This document shows positions 22,560-32,668 of a stretch of 64,000 bases of DNA, in pieces. The stretch covers positions 185,443-249,442 of the forward strand of contig KN834776.1 of assembly GCA_000827265.1 (NCBI GenBank), read 5' to 3'. The notes under the pieces were generated by a model. The model was not told where the DNA came from. It ran no database searches and worked only from the letters and a program-made list of their open reading frames with translations. A program made the position numbers and the translations under genes. Positions within the stretch are counted from its first letter, which is position 1, and every line of letters begins with the position of its first letter. This stretch comes from Collybiopsis luxurians FD-317 M1. Taxonomy: Eukaryota; Basidiomycota; Agaricomycetes; Agaricales; Omphalotaceae.

Positions 22560-23957
22560 TGAACATGTGAAAACAGCTTTTGAGGATCGGAAAGTGAGTT
22601 CTAGGTTATTAGCTTACATCTATGGCAGGATTTAATCGTTTTCTGAGTTATCAGGTAATCATTTACACCGAGGAATTTGCTCTTAGGTTGTTGGAAAGTG
22701 ATGTCCAGATAGCCGAGGAAGAACCCTCCGTCGAATATCGTCTATACGCTCTAATGAGCCGTATCATCTCCGACTTATGCTTGGTTGCTCACCCCAAACA
22801 AGAAGAGTCAAATGGGGAGGAACACCCAATCGTTCTACAAGCACACAACCAGGCCTACTTTGGCTACACCATAGAAACGAAAAATCCAATCACGGGTCAG
22901 ATTGAATCTCATTCCTTCTGACGTCTACCGGATAATGCAGCAATGATCTTCCACGCTCAATCTCGGACGTTAACACCTGTATTTTGGCTTGAAGGAAAGG
23001 CCTTATTCAGTCACCTAACAGAACCGATTCGAGCTTGGCGTGCTGATTTAGAATGGTGGAGAAATCGAGCCTCTTCCATCTTCGAGTCAGCTGTCGATCA
23101 GGTCCGGGAGCAGGCACATTTCGCCTTCAAATCCTTCAAAGGAGACGAATACCACGTCATTATTTTGGTAGGCATATTTTGGTCCCTATTGACATTCTCA
23201 AGAGATAAAAAGGAAAGGATGAGGAAACTGGAGCGAGAGAGCCTTGATTTCAACACTCCTGCCGAAAACCGAGGAATTAAACGAAGGCGCGACAGTAGTC
23301 AAGAGAGGAGTGAAATGACTGACTTGGAGAAGATCCTAGTAAATTTTATTATCCATTTCTTGTCAACGTCACACATTAACTCCATTATTGAAAGCATGAT
23401 TTTGACGCAAATCTCCAACCTGAATCCGGCTTCATAATTCCCAATCTTCCACTCCCAGAACTACAATATTTCAATGAATCGCTAGTCTTGGGGAATCCCG
23501 TCAAGGCAATAAACCCGATTTTCCTATCATTCCTCGCCGAAGTAATGGACAAACAAGGGTTCAATCTGCAGCCCTCATGGATGACTGTTCCTCCTGGATT
23601 CGATGTTGCGACAGCAGACAAACAATCTCTGGTGAGCGATTGAGTTGAATTTGCTCACAGCTACATTGGTATATAATCGTTAAATAGAAGCAAGGCACAG
23701 AAATACTGGGACGAGTATATAGTGCAAAACTTTTTGCGCATCGGACCGCGCGACGCGAGCAGCGCGCTGCTGATTCCTATTCCCCTCCTAGTGCGGAGGG
23801 TGATTCCGACTTTGTTCCTCCACATGGAAACGATGCTACTCCACCGTTCCGTCGAAACAAGCCCATACGAACAGGAGGCATACTCGACGACCCTGGGAGT
23901 CCTACACCAAGTCATCCTGGCCCATTCCACGATATCAGAGGGGAAATAGGACAGTGA
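22560..23957 (+). pseudogene. Unrecognised gene with an in-frame TGA (copy 1)
   Basis: The frame opens about 22622 (FNRFLSYQVIIY) and runs to 23338 except for TGA at 22919-22921, where copy 2 has TGG (Trp). It is joined by a GT-AG intron (about 23339-23387) to an exon with NLPLPELQYFNESLV and by another (about 23634-23687) to a last exon ending at 23957. The product would be about 400 residues with one hydrophobic stretch (YHVIILVGIFWSLLTFSRD) and a basic region (RGIKRRRDSS). The 5' end is unsure: an intron ending ggcag at 22629 may join an upstream exon (about 22505-22595). Either a single nonsense mutation or readthrough explains the TGA; the former is simpler. The family is unknown to me. 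Confidence 0.6.
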
Positions 23958-24324
23958 GACCTGCACCACCAGGTCTTTGCCTCTTCGTTTCTTGCCGCGA
24001 GTCCTTCTTTTAGCTCATTCTCTCTGTCGGGCGTTTCAACTGCCCATTTCGCTGTTCGTTATATATAATCGAAGTAATCCTTTCCTCACTTTTAGCGTTT
24101 CGGCCTTTTCCCTTAGATTTTACTGCAGTAGGTCGCTGCGGTCAGTCTTATCTTGCACAATCGCTGCACACGCCATAGATAGAACTTGATATTTCTCGCT
24201 AGTTATACTTGTCGAGGGAACCTAATATACTCGCCATGAACCTGGCGAACACCCAACTCTCATCTCACTGGAAAAACTCAGCGAAGTTTTTGATATATAA
24301 AATAGTATCTGCTTTGTTTTGAAC

Positions 24325-24445
24325 GTATGTATGCTCATTCGGGTTCAAGCTGACAAGATATCCCTCCCCTTTCCCTTCCACTACACATGCCAAGCAACTT
24401 CAATTTGATCTTTACTCGACAGGCGACAAACGTCACCTTCGTCAG
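24325..24445 (+). pseudogene. Remnant of small secreted-protein intron 1/exon 2
   Basis: gtatgtatgctc and acttcaatttgatcttta, with actcgacaggcgacaaa, match 10252-10412 of the intact gene with a shortened intron. No open frame is left. Confidence 0.72.
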
Positions 24446-24800
24446 TTATCATGATGTGCAGACGAACTATACACAGTGAGTAGTATTCAGAGCAGTCACG
24501 TGAAAGTCATTTGGAAATTGGTCATAGCGAGGGTCCAAGGCTCGTTCGCGTGAAATGGTAAATGACGCTACATGGCTCAAGGGTGAGTACTTGAGCAAGG
24601 AAACAAATACCAAAAGGAAAAGAGAATAGGAGAAAAAGACAAAGGAGTGTGTGGTGGACATATATAATCAGACATCCACATACCTCAACCATATACTTCA
24701 ATGACCCAAAGAGCCCTAAATAACTATGTACATTAAATGTACGCAAGGCAAATATATGTGCATAAGAACAGAAAGGATGACTCACGGAAAGATGTCCCCA

Positions 24801-26345
24801 AGTACTTAGGCACACAGAAAGTGATGGGCCTGCTGTTTTTTTGAGAATATCTTGAGAGTGAGAACAGATATTAACTAGGTCTAACTTATGAAGATTATCT
24901 ATAGAATCATTGTGATTTTTTGGTATATATTACAAGTTTATTAGGTGAGAAATAGTTGCTGTATAAGGATTTTTTAAAAATTGTCAAATAATTTTTTTTT
25001 GAGTAAGCTGTCTTTACCATTGAAAAGAGCAGCATAGAAAATGGGGGCTTTAGCTTTTACCTAGAGATGCAAGATTTTTAAGGGTGTAATTTATTGCTGG
25101 AAAGGGACATCTAGATATCCAAGGAAGAGATGTTTTCATGAACTGAATCATCTCTGATTTATGTTTGTGTTGTGGAGACAAGAGACAAGGTGGTGGCACA
25201 GATATGAAGCACAGTCACTAGCACAGAGCAAGTGTCAAGCACAGGCAGTGATGTGAGCTCAAGCACAATATAAAAGAATGAGGGATCTCAATGATGATGA
25301 TAGCTCAGAGGGCCAATCACAATGATCAAAGGATATCAAGCTAGTCCCCAAAGACCAAGTCAATATTGAGTGTGAGCAAAGATACAAATACATACCTAGT
25401 CCCCAAAGACCAAGAGGTCAAGATGGGGAACTAGGGGCTAGCTACAGTCCTATTTATATGAGTTGGAGAATAGAAAGGAAAGAACAATAAAAGTGACAGC
25501 GTGACAAGAAGAAAGTGAAGATACATGTGGTCATACATGAAAGAACAATGAAAGGGTGACAGTGCAAGAAAGGGATTAGGAATCATAATAGTAAGGATTA
25601 GGAATTGTCTTGGCAAGAAGCAAGAGGATGATAAAGCGAATAGAAAGAGGGGCAGTGGAATCATGTGGAAAGAAGATGGAAGTGTGAAGTGTCAAAGAGG
25701 TATTGGAATATCAGAATGGAATGATGGTGTGTCATAAACACAACCATGTGAACAAGAGTGTGAAGAAAGTAAAAAATAGGGGTGAGAAAATGATATAAGT
25801 ACCAGTGTCACGACAGTTTGGTTACTCAGCCAAAGCCAGAGAAGCAAGGAAAAGCCAATAGTTCTCTGAAAGCATGGCCAGGCATATTCTACTTTGGCTA
25901 TACAGTACAAAGGTAGAATCTAATCATTGTTGAAGTGAATCCCATTGGTACCGGCATTTACAGGACATCCTCTCCTCAGTGAGACCGGGGAAATTTGGAT
26001 CTTACAGGACTAAGTATTCAAGAATTATAAGTCTGATTAATGATCCACATCACAAATGAATTTGTGGCTGTTTAATGGTAGGTAGCCTAGGGCTTTATTT
26101 CCCATCTTGGTGACATCTGCTGAAAAGGATAATTCCAAAAGTCCCTGGTTTCAAAGGAGTGTTGACTTTGTAAGTATTTCTCTTTCTCTTTCTATAATCT
26201 TTACCTTCTCACTTCAACTTGTGGGATATGGGCCATTGCACTTTGCATGTGGCATGTAGAATCCAGCCAAGAACTAAAGAAGAAAATGAATGGGTAAGAA
26301 CAAAAGCAAAGTTGAGTGTGCAGGACAGACTCAAACTTAGAAAAC
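24801..26345. other. CpG-poor unassigned repeat sequence
   Basis: About 1.5 kb with low CpG, short repeated phrases (ctagtccccaaagaccaag at 25340 and 25398) and no gene signal. It is probably old transposon sequence that split the two duplication copies. Confidence 0.45.
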
Positions 26346-27711
26346 ATCAGGAAAAAGGCCCTATAGCCCAGGCACATATGGGTTGTTATGGGTTATCCTC
26401 AGGCAGTTTAAGGCTTCTCAAGAGTCCTGGGCTACATAGGCTTCCCAGGATGCCAAGGGACACCCCCCAAATCCTGTGGAGCCTGAGAGTCCCTGGGGAT
26501 CCCTGAGGCTGCCCTGAAGATCCCTGGGGATCTTTCAGGTGTCCTGAGGCTTCAATATATAAATGTAAAATAATAAAATATACTTTCATCTGTTCTTCTA
26601 CTTACTCTATTCTGTATATCCTATTCTTGTATTGCTTTAATGTACTGTAGTATTGTATTTGATTATATAGCTGTGATTATTTATTGTTACCTATTACTTC
26701 AGTTTTATTGGTCAGTTATTATACTTTAAGTACAGTTTATTATACTAATGTAAGCTCTGTATTGACTTAATATACTTGAGCACAGTATATTTGTGTAGTA
26801 CAAAGCCTATACATATGTACATAGTATATGTACAATAAGTTATAATAATATTGTGCATGTTTGGACCATGGGAAAATTTTTTTAATTGTAGACAGTTCAC
26901 AGTGAGCTCATCATGTGATTCATTAAAAAAGTGAAAACCTCTGCATAATTCTCACCAAATAAATATTCTGGTTGTGCATTTATACAAGAATAATGCATAA
27001 CTGTATATTTGCAATGTAATTTTGCATGATTTGTAGCATTTAGAATATTTCTGCTCCTGGGATCCTCAGGGAGCCCCNNNNNNNNNNNNNNNNNNNNNNN
27101 NNNNNNNNNNNNNNNNNNNNNNNNNNNNNNNNNNNNNNNNNNATTGGTCAGTTATTATACTTTAAGTACAGTTTATTAATACTAATGTAAGCTCTGTATT
27201 GACTTAATATACTTGAGCACAGTATATTTGTGTAGTACAAAGCCTATACATATGTACATAGTATATGTACAATAAGTTATAATAATATTGTGCATGTTTG
27301 GACCATGGGAAAATTTTTTTAATTGTAGACAGTTCACAGTGAGCTCATCATGTGATTCATTAAAAAAGTGAAAACCTCTGCATAATTCTCACCAAATAAA
27401 TATTCTGGTTGTGCATTTATACAAGAATAATGCATAACTGTATATTTGCAATGTAATTTTGCATGATTTGTAGCATTTAGAATATTTCTGCTCCTGGGAT
27501 CCTCAGGGAGCCCCAGGGAGCCCTCAGGGACTCTCAGGTTATTTTCAAACATCTTCCAGGGAGCCTAGGAATTGGCCTAGAACTTGGGAAGCCTAAGCAG
27601 CCTAAGCAACTTGTAGTACCTGAGAGTGCCTGAGGGTTCCTAGGATTTGGCCATTTTCAGACCTCCCTCAGGCTTCCTGTATTTGCCTGGGCTTAAGGTA
27701 CTTTTCCTGAT
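26346..27711. mobile_element. TIR element with GC-rich ends (family A, copy 1, contains the N gap)
   Basis: It starts atcaggaaaaaggcc and ends ggtacttttcctgat; the 30 bp ends are imperfect inverted repeats (…agcccaggca / tgcctgggct…). GC-rich ends built of repeated cctgagg/ccctggg phrases surround an AT-rich core. It matches 47736-48646 closely. The true size is about 930 bp once the N run and the duplicated flank are discounted. It has no coding capacity, so it is non-autonomous; no target duplication was found. Confidence 0.75.
27078..27142. other. Assembly gap of 65 N with duplicated flanks
   Basis: The 371 bases before the gap (26707-27077) and the 372 after it (27143-27514) are the same sequence apart from one inserted base, so the two contig ends overlap. 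Confidence 0.95.
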
Positions 27712-29627
27712 GAAGATGGTATTTGGAGCAACTATACTTTTAGGTAATATGGCAGGTAAAAGTAGGAGATGACAACCAAATGAGTAAATCACAGTAGAGT
27801 GGAAATGAGTGAATGTAGTAAGATCAAAGATGATGTGTACTATTTGACTCCAATCAAATGAGCACAAAGATTTAACAGAGATGGTCAGAGACTGGCACCT
27901 GCTCTCCCCAACAAAAAGGTATTTGCACACTGGCTACTGCTCCAAAATGTATCCCTTCTAGCATGTGTTCAGATGCTCATCCAGTGCAGTAGCATATTCA
28001 ACATTGGGTACTACTTGTACCATAGTATAATTTACTCTGCTTTCAATATAGACATGATTGCTGATAATCATCTTGCACGGAAGGGTTACAGGCAGGGACC
28101 TGCATGAATCCCTAATACAGTCTACAATGGAATGGCCCTTCAGCTGCTGCGTAGGTCAAAGAAGCTCTAGGCCTGCATGCTCACTTATGTATGTCAATTT
28201 TTTACTAAATTTGTGCTCCAATGTACTAGTCAATATGTTGTCGATGCATATCATGTTCACCTCAGTATTACTTATACTAGTGTTGCCCCTAGGAGGCTTG
28301 CAAGATTCAGATTGGGGATGCAATTCTTGCCCTCCTGGTATAAGGAAGGAGTCCAGACAGCTCCAGCTATATGGAGTAAATGGCAGCCGCATACAGCGCA
28401 GCCTCCAGTAATGGAACATTGCCAACCACTGTACTGCTATGCCCGACACTTTTGGGAATATCTAACATACATAAATTTTGTGCAATAATCGATTCCTTGC
28501 ACAACCTTGGCACAACCAGCATTGTGTAGGCCTGAGTGCCGAAAGGTCTGGCTTTGTGACCCCATATGCCTCTGAGTCGCCCCAGCTCAGCTAGCCGCAA
28601 CTTGACTTGCTTAGCCGCGGCTCTCGCACTTGGCCGGCTCAATAGCTGGAATGAGCTGACTCAGAGAATTTAGCTGACTTGAGCTGGGGCCGAGTCAACT
28701 GAGCTGCCTAGCTGAACAAAATTGAAATCAATGTTGAATACTTCTAATCCTATAGTAGTTGCCTGCCACAATCTGAGAACAGATGAATGAACAGTATAAA
28801 CAGTGTGCACACTTGATGTGGTTACATAAATGACAGATATAGTTTATGTTGCGCAATGTGATGATGTAGCATGCTAGAGTGACATGGCGAAATTTTTTTT
28901 TCCTTGTCCTACTTATGCTTAATGAAGTCTCAAAATATAGTTATATGAAAGCAATGTGTGTATTTTGAGCTTTTCAGAACATGTTGAGCCATAGTGAGAA
29001 ACTTTCTTCAATTGAAAACTCACAACTTGCCCAACTAATACTATTACTAGCATAGCCTCCATTTCCAACAGCCAAGCGATGGCCATTCCATGAATCTGTA
29101 GGAAGGACCACATTCAAGGAGTAAATTGAGGATGAGACTCCATAGAGCAGATGACAATTGATCGTGCACAAAAAAAAAGCAGGTCAACTGAAATTGAAGA
29201 GTATGGCCAGTGTGTGGGCAACTTGCGCTACAATTAAAGTGCAGCAGGATTTCAGAATCCTCTCAGGAAAATGACATTTACAGAGCAGAGAGGAAGACAA
29301 GCTTGGGGGGATGATGGTGGTAGGAAGTGACAGAACATAACAAATGTCACAAAAAGTGACAGGTCCATATATTGGGAAAAAATTGATATAGAGGGATAAA
29401 GATGGCGTGGGAAAAAGGTCAAGTCCCCTGCAAGACAACTCCTTCATTTCATTCCGGACTCGTAACTACGAGCAGACGGGGCCAAGGTAACACCTCAGTT
29501 GTCACAGACTTGCTCAAATACACCTAGGACACTTACAGCCCTGACTTTCATCTTGACAATGCAGGGACGGCCTTCCACAGTCGTGGTGTATCTCCAGCGG
29601 CGGGGCTACGAAAATATTGCTGTCTGA
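27712..29627. other. Unassigned fossil sequence with AGCT-rich stretch
   Basis: Low-CpG DNA with broken short frames. At about 28560-28720 lies an AGCT-rich block like that in the 13.1 kb element. 29320-29460 resembles 58440-58560 (tgacaaaaa, cattccgg.ctcgtaa), pointing to a shared dispersed repeat. No gene is supported. Confidence 0.4.
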
Positions 29628-29950
29628 ATTTTAACACGGTTCCGAGATGTCTAAATAGGGGGACTTGCGTTACTTCAGGTCGTATCGATCCACTGCCGAA
29701 AAACCAATAACTAGGCATACTCTACGTAGTACGTCATAGACTTGACCTCATTCAGTGCAGCGAACGGTTCAAGGTTAACAACGGGGATGGATTGCATTTT
29801 GGGCTCGACCTTGGAACAGGCATGTGATTGTAGGTAGTAGCGTTGTCGATGGTGTGAGTTCGTTGCTTGGTGTAGGATTGGATATTTTACGTGGAATTTA
29901 TCACTTTTTCTTGCAACCGAATCGTATGATAAACATTCAGACCAAACCCG
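29628..29950 (+). pseudogene. Remnant of small secreted-protein exons 3-4 (copy 2)
   Basis: ttttaacacggttccgag, gtcgtatcgatccac and caaggttaacaacggggatg correspond to 10709-11100 of the intact gene, with deletions in the intron and exon 4 and a stop early in exon 4. It is clearly dead. Confidence 0.8.
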
Positions 29951-30422
29951 GCCAACCAAAGACCTCGAAGCGAAACGAAACAACAAGTACATCAATTGAT
30001 AGTAGGCGAAGAAAGAGTCGATCGTGGCTATGGAGTACTACAATGCTTAAAAACGATAAAAATGAGAGAAACCCATTTACTATCCCAGCGTACCAGTGAG
30101 AGACAAGACAAATAGTTCACAAAACTGAGCGACCCAGAAGCAAAGGTTTGTTTGGCCACAAGTTCACATCGATAGGTGACTGGTATACTGGGGAACTGAA
30201 TGTCTGCTCTCAGTGCGATGGCTTGAGGAGATAACAAAGGTATTATTCACTGGGTTCATACAATTATAAAAAAACGATAGACACATGACAAAGGGATATC
30301 AAACAGAAACTGTCTGGTTTTAGGAAAAAATGCTTGCTCGCGAAAGAAGTTAGTAACCATGGAAATGATTTGTGACGACTTCATAGGGGCGGCGAGGACA
30401 CACACGGTGAACCTTCAATGAA

Positions 30423-31007
30423 TCACCGGACACTGGAATAATACCAATGTAAATCCTGATTTCTAAACACGGGAATCTGCTTCTTCAAAATCTCTACAAC
30501 CTCCTTCTCCTCGTGATCCTCCAATTCAAAGTGTTGGAAAAACGGACTGTCGTATATGTATAAAACCATATCGTAGTCCAAAGACAATGCATCTTCGGTA
30601 CGAACGCGGTGGCGGCAGAGTTTGGTCAATCGAGCTTCCACTGCCATGATAATCCAAGACGCGATATCTGACGGACGGGAGAAGTCGGCAGGAGGAAAGT
30701 CGTCCCTGTGGGCTCGGTAGTATTCTAAGCAGTCTTTGATGTCCAGCCCAAACCCGTAGAATAATTTTGGAGGATCTTTGTACCAAGCGTATTTGTTCTT
30801 AACCTGATAATCGATGTGGAATCTTTCAGGAAGGTCTCGGCCTTTCGGACAACCCGCTATCATGCCTTGAATCTGCTCGATGTTAGCCAGCGAGTAGTCT
30901 TGGAAGTATCGACGAACCTTAGCAATGTGGGCTAGATTGTTGGCGAATTCGAAACGGATTGGCTGGAATATTGCAGTGGTTTTGTCGAGATTTTCGTCAG
31001 ATATCAT
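30423..31007 (-). CDS. Unrecognised 194-residue protein (copy 2)
   Basis: Same length and ends as 21604-22188 and about 91 percent identical by eye, with no stop or frameshift. The residues from position 76 on are almost unchanged. The upstream region carries about 90 bp (31007-31100) not present in copy 1. Function unknown; its survival next to a truncated divergent neighbour suggests that it does not need that neighbour, or that the duplication is recent. Confidence 0.72.
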   Translation of the reverse strand: MISDENLDKTTAIFQPIRFEFANNLAHIAKVRRYFQDYSLANIEQIQGMIAGCPKGRDLPERFHIDYQVKNKYAWYKDPPKLFYGFGLDIKDCLEYYRAHRDDFPPADFSRPSDIASWIIMAVEARLTKLCRHRVRTEDALSLDYDMVLYIYDSPFFQHFELEDHEEKEVVEILKKQIPVFRNQDLHWYYSSVR

Positions 31008-31381
31008 GGTGGTAAAAAAGAAAGCGAAGAACCAGTCACGTGAAATTCATGTTACCTTAAGATGTACAGATGTGTCAGCAGCAACGATCACCAGTGGCAT
31101 CACAGCTGTACTCTATACACCGTCACGTCGATCCCTTCAGCCTCGATTTGTTTCTTGCGCGGCTGTTTCTCCGTCATCCCAGTATCAGCTCACGTAAAGC
31201 TTTTCCCACCAGGTTAAAGCCAAAACTTTGTAAATCTAAGAGAGTATAATACCGACACTCTTCGCATCGATATTCCGACTCTAAGGCCTTACTTTGAACA
31301 CCCTAGAAACCCCAGACACTCAATATCCTTTTCTCTCGCAATTGTCTACTCGTTCCTTTCTATCATCGTGTCTATACTACT

Positions 31382-31816
31382 ATGGCGTCCTCCAATGGCA
31401 ACAAAATCCACTTTAATCGTTTTCTGAGTTGTCAGGTAATCATTTACAACGAGCAATTTGCTCTTAGGTTGTTGGAAAGAGATGTCCAGATAGCTGAGGA
31501 AGAACCCTCCGTCGAATATTGTCTCTACGCTCTAATCAGCCGTATCATCCCCGACTTATGCTTGGTTGCTCACCTCAATCAAGAAGAGTCAAATGGGGAG
31601 GAAAAGCCAATCGTTCTACAAGCACACAACCAGGCCTACTTTGGCTATACCGTAGAAATGAAAAATCCAATAACGGGTGAAGTTGGATCTCAATCCTTCT
31701 GGCGTCTATCGGATAATGCAGCAATGATCTTCCACGTTCAATCTCCGTCGGAACAAGCCCAGACGAACAAGAGGCTTACTCGACGACCCTGGGAGTCCTA
31801 CTCCAAGTCATCCTGA
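31382..31816 (+). pseudogene. Truncated copy of the divergent plus gene (copy 2)
   Basis: Opens with ATG at 31382 (MASSNGNKIHFNRFLSCQ) and keeps Trp where copy 1 has TGA (SFWRLSDNAAMIFH). After FHVQS the sequence jumps to what in copy 1 is 23840 and reads it in another frame, ending at 31816. The internal deletion is about 860 bp, so the product would be 144 residues with an unrelated tail. It could still be expressed, but the hydrophobic segment and C-terminal half are lost. Confidence 0.65.
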
Positions 31817-31984
31817 CCCATTCCACGATATCAGAGGGGACAGAGGACAGTGAGACCTGTACCACCAGGTCTTTGCCTCTTCGTTTCTTGCCGCAAGTCC
31901 TTCTTTTAGCCGACTCTCTCTGACGGCGCTTCAACTGCGCATTTCGCTGTTCGTTATATATAATTGAAGTAATCCTTCTCTAGT

Positions 31985-32050
31985 GCATTCATGACTGCAA
32001 TATGACTACCTGCCAATGCACCAACACATTTAGCCAGGACTCACGATGTG
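31985..32050 (+). pseudogene. Remnant of small secreted-protein exon 3
   Basis: gactgcaatatgactacctg followed by ccaatgcaccaacac matches 10614-10660 of the intact gene, with the following codons broken. Confidence 0.7.
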
Positions 32051-32668
32051 TGGAAGGAGCAGAGGAACATGTATACACAGTCACATGAAAGTCATTTGAA
32101 AATTGGTTATGGGTAGGATGTGAAATGGTAAATGATGCAACATGGCTCGAGGTTGGATAAGGAAACTAAATTTCGACGAACAAGCTGCAGTGAAAACAGA
32201 TACGAAAAAAACAAGAACCGAGAAAAAAACAAAAGAGCGTGTGGTGGAGGACATATAAACAGGCATCCACATACCTCATCAACCCAAAGAGCCCTAAATA
32301 ACTATGTACATATGCAGAGAGTAGACGATAAATATAGCAAGGTAAATATGTATGTATGTGAGTATGAGAACGGAAGAACGATGAACGTAAAGACGTAGGA
32401 TACGCATACCAAACTAACGATGGAACAGCAAGAAAAAAGCATGGTTTTCCTCAAAAAAAAAATCCCCAGTATGTACGCAGCGCGAAGAGAGAGAAAGAGA
32501 AGTAAAGAGAGGATAGAGTTGGATGAATGTCACAAGATAGCGATGACGAGCATGCAAATAAAATACCATACTGTACGATACCAGGGAATTCCATAGCAAA
32601 AAAAATCCTTTCTCCGTCTTCCTCCCGAGACAAACCTAAAACAAATAAAGCAAAAGCAAAAACAATCT

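Larger units (their letters stand above)
21004..24800. repeat. Segmental duplication, copy 1
   Basis: Collinear with 29770-32360: remnant of secreted-protein exon 4, then the 194-residue minus gene, the divergent plus gene, a gc-rich tail, and a block at 24470-24760 that matches 32070-32340. Copy 1 holds about 860 bp (22980-23840) missing from copy 2 and a different secreted-gene remnant (exon 2) at its right side. Confidence 0.88.
29628..32400. repeat. Segmental duplication, copy 2
   Basis: Collinear partner of 21004-24800. It begins further left inside the secreted-gene remnant (exon 3 end, intron 3, exon 4), then carries the 194-residue gene, the shortened plus gene, and a remnant of secreted-gene exon 3 near 31988-32045 in place of the exon 2 remnant of copy 1. 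Confidence 0.88.

Noticed and set aside
26219..26589. ORFs on both strands within the GC-rich element ends
   Set aside because: They arise from the ccctggg/cctgagg phrases and recur wherever the element does.
29711..29995. 94-residue minus-strand ORF similar to one at the 3' edge of 21.1 kb
   Set aside because: It is antisense to the dead fragments of the small secreted-protein gene and its flank; similarity to 20251-21183 reflects the shared duplication, not Copia coding sequence.
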